Shown here: in pieces, positions 62,721 to 64,000 of the stretch
How positions within the stretch are numbered: position 1 is the stretch's first letter
Layout of the letters: each line of letters starts with the position of its first letter
Assembly (NCBI GenBank): GCA_014529385.2
Contig: CM043955.1
Location: forward strand, 142,152,140-142,216,139
Direction: 5' to 3'
Origin: Adiantum capillus-veneris
Lineage: Eukaryota > Streptophyta > Polypodiopsida > Polypodiales > Pteridaceae
Length of the DNA stretch: 64,000 nt
Position numbers and translations under genes: made by a program
The notes under the pieces: generated by a model
Told to the model about the DNA's origin: nothing
Database searches by the model: none
The model's input: the letters and a program-made list of their open reading frames with translations, nothing else

Positions 62721-64000
62721 GAAGAAAAAGGATGCAAAAGATGCTAAAGGTGATGATGACACCTCCTCTTCTACTAAGGATGTTGGCAAGGCCAATGTGG
62801 CCTCTAGTGTGGTCATAGAGGAAATTGTTGATGTGGACGAAGCACTTGTCATAGCTTCGAGTGTCTTTGATGATGTTGTAGCTATGGCAAGTGATATGTA
62901 TATCACGAAGCCAGATCTTATTGACGCTTTGCTTTCAACACATGATGGGTTGTCCCAGTCTTGGATAGTAGACAGTGGTGCCTCATTTCATGTAACTCCT
63001 TCTTTGGAGTCTTTTGCCACATACGCTACAGGTAACCTAGGTAAAGTTTACTTGGGTAACAACTATGCATGTGACATTGAGGGTGTTGGCACCATTCACT
63101 TGGCTTTGGAAAATGGCCAAGAACTTGTTTTGCATGATGTTAGGTATGTGCCTGGCATTAAGAAGAGTCTACTATCAATTGGGCAGCTGGATGTAAAGGG
63201 CTACTTCACTACTTTTGGTGGTGGCTCTTGGAAAATACAAAAGGGATCTATGTTGATTGTGAAGGGCAGCAAAAGGGGAACTTTATACTATTTGCATTGC
63301 AAGGCCTTACCTGGCAAGTTTGTTGCTATGGCTGAAGTTCATTGTCCAATGGAACTTTGGCATAAGAGACTTGGCCATATGAGTAAGAAAGGACTACAGG
63401 TTCTCTCCTCTCTTGGGAGATTTGATGTAAAAGGTCCTTGCCTTGAATTTTGTAAAGATTGTATCTATGGTAAACAAGTAAAGTTCTCTTATTCGTCTGG
63501 TGTCTCTAAAAAGTTGCATGCTCTTGATTTAGTACATTCAGATGTTTGCACTATGCCTGTGAACTCGCATGGTGGTGCACGCTATTTTGTATCTTTCATT
63601 GATGATTTCAGTAGAAAGACTTGGGTGTATGTACTTAAAAACAAGAGTGATGTCTTTGACGCTTTAAGAAGATTCCATGCTTTTGTGACCACACAAAAGG
63701 GTCTCAAGTTAAAGGCCATAAGAACAGATAATGGGGGAGAGTATGTATCACGTGAATTTAATGGTTTTTGTGAGATGCATGGTATTAAAAGGGAGTTAAC
63801 AGCCCCTTATAATCCATCATCTAATGGCGTGGCTGAGAGATATAACCGCACAATTTGTGAGAGGATACGTTGCATGTTGTCCACAGCTAATCTTCCGCAA
63901 GAATTTTGGGGAGAGGCTTTGAAAACTGCAGTTCATGTATGCAACCGTTCTCCAAATCGTGTTGTGGACAATGGCATCCCCGAAGAGGTTTGGTCTGGCA
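62712..64000 (+). CDS. Copia 3 Pol, protease and integrase (partial, open to the edge)
   Basis: Open from about 62712 to the window end with no stop. KKKDAKDAKGDDDTSSS linker, protease WIVDSGASFHVTP with an intact DSG, LHDVRYVPGIKKSLLSIGQL, gag-pre-integrase ELWHKRLGHMSKKGLQVLSS, integrase core LDLVHSDVCTMPVNSHGGAR, FVSFIDDFSRKTWVY, RTDNGGEYVS and YNPSSNGVAERYNRT, then NLPQEFWGEALKTAVHVCNR. The zinc HHCC pair and DDE triad are in place. There is no start codon of its own; in the intact element it would follow gag as one polyprotein. The rest of pol is beyond the edge. Confidence 0.88.

Larger units (their letters stand above)
60678..64000 (+). mobile_element. Ty1/copia element 3 (runs off the right edge)
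   Basis: 5' LTR 60678-60939, PBS TGGTATCAGAGCC at 60943, a leader of about 970 bp, gag from 61929, and pol open to the window end. The amino-acid sequence is close to copia 2 through gag and integrase but is better preserved. RT, RNase H and the 3' LTR lie past 64000. The 5-bp flank on the left is TGAAA; its partner is outside the window. Confidence 0.9.

Noticed and set aside
43501-64000. Remaining RhoGAP and PH-domain exons
   Set aside because: Searched by eye for the EGILRQ, EYEQG and PH-domain patterns on the minus strand without success; presumed beyond the window.

Overview
The window is nuclear DNA of a land plant with large, retroelement-filled introns. The only clear host gene is a plant-specific Rho GTPase-activating protein of the REN1/PHGAP type on the minus strand. 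The rest is mostly layered retrotransposons: two LINE families, three Ty1/copia elements, one Ty3/gypsy chromovirus with a solo LTR, one non-autonomous LTR element and one SINE. A seed-free plant such as a fern would fit the LINE types and the intron size. That is an inference and the species cannot be fixed from this sequence alone.

Host gene. Fourteen exons on the minus strand (65-43500) splice in phase to 657 codons plus a stop. They encode the second half of the RhoGAP domain, an acidic/serine-rich linker, a coiled-coil region and the conserved C-terminal tail. The 5' part (PH domain and first half of RhoGAP) is not in the window and must lie past 64000. One intron, 5778-43105, is about 37.3 kb long. 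The next intron upstream starts at 43501 and runs off the right edge, so it is over 20 kb.

Layout. 65-5777: eleven compact exons. 5778-7612: intron sequence with a tRNA-derived SINE (6535-6801, 16-bp target duplication). 7613-42690: a chain of LINE copies, nearly all on the plus strand, joined to one another through (TC)n tracts. Three LTR insertions interrupt the chain: an intact young copia (14050-19349, minus, identical LTRs, TSD GATCT), a gag-protease-only LTR element (25614-31533, TSD AGAGA) and a solo gypsy LTR (34612-35488). 43106-43500: three RhoGAP exons. 43952-44179: a possible terminal exon of an unidentified gene. 45826-60677: minus-strand LINE-B fragments, one split by a gypsy chromovirus (45961-59459) whose 5' LTR is itself split by copia 2 (47197-52562, TSD TGTGT). 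60678-64000: 5' LTR, gag and open pol of copia 3, cut by the window edge.

Main observations. (1) The two LINE families have different ORFs but share a roughly 50-bp 3' end. It has a small hairpin with a base-pair-preserving change, followed by a TC microsatellite, and successive copies abut at TC tracts. This would fit a microsatellite-targeted LINE system. (2) A 37-kb intron separates two exons of the RhoGAP catalytic domain. (3) The three copia elements share an LTR terminus and each has a perfect but different palindrome 36-58 bp inside it.
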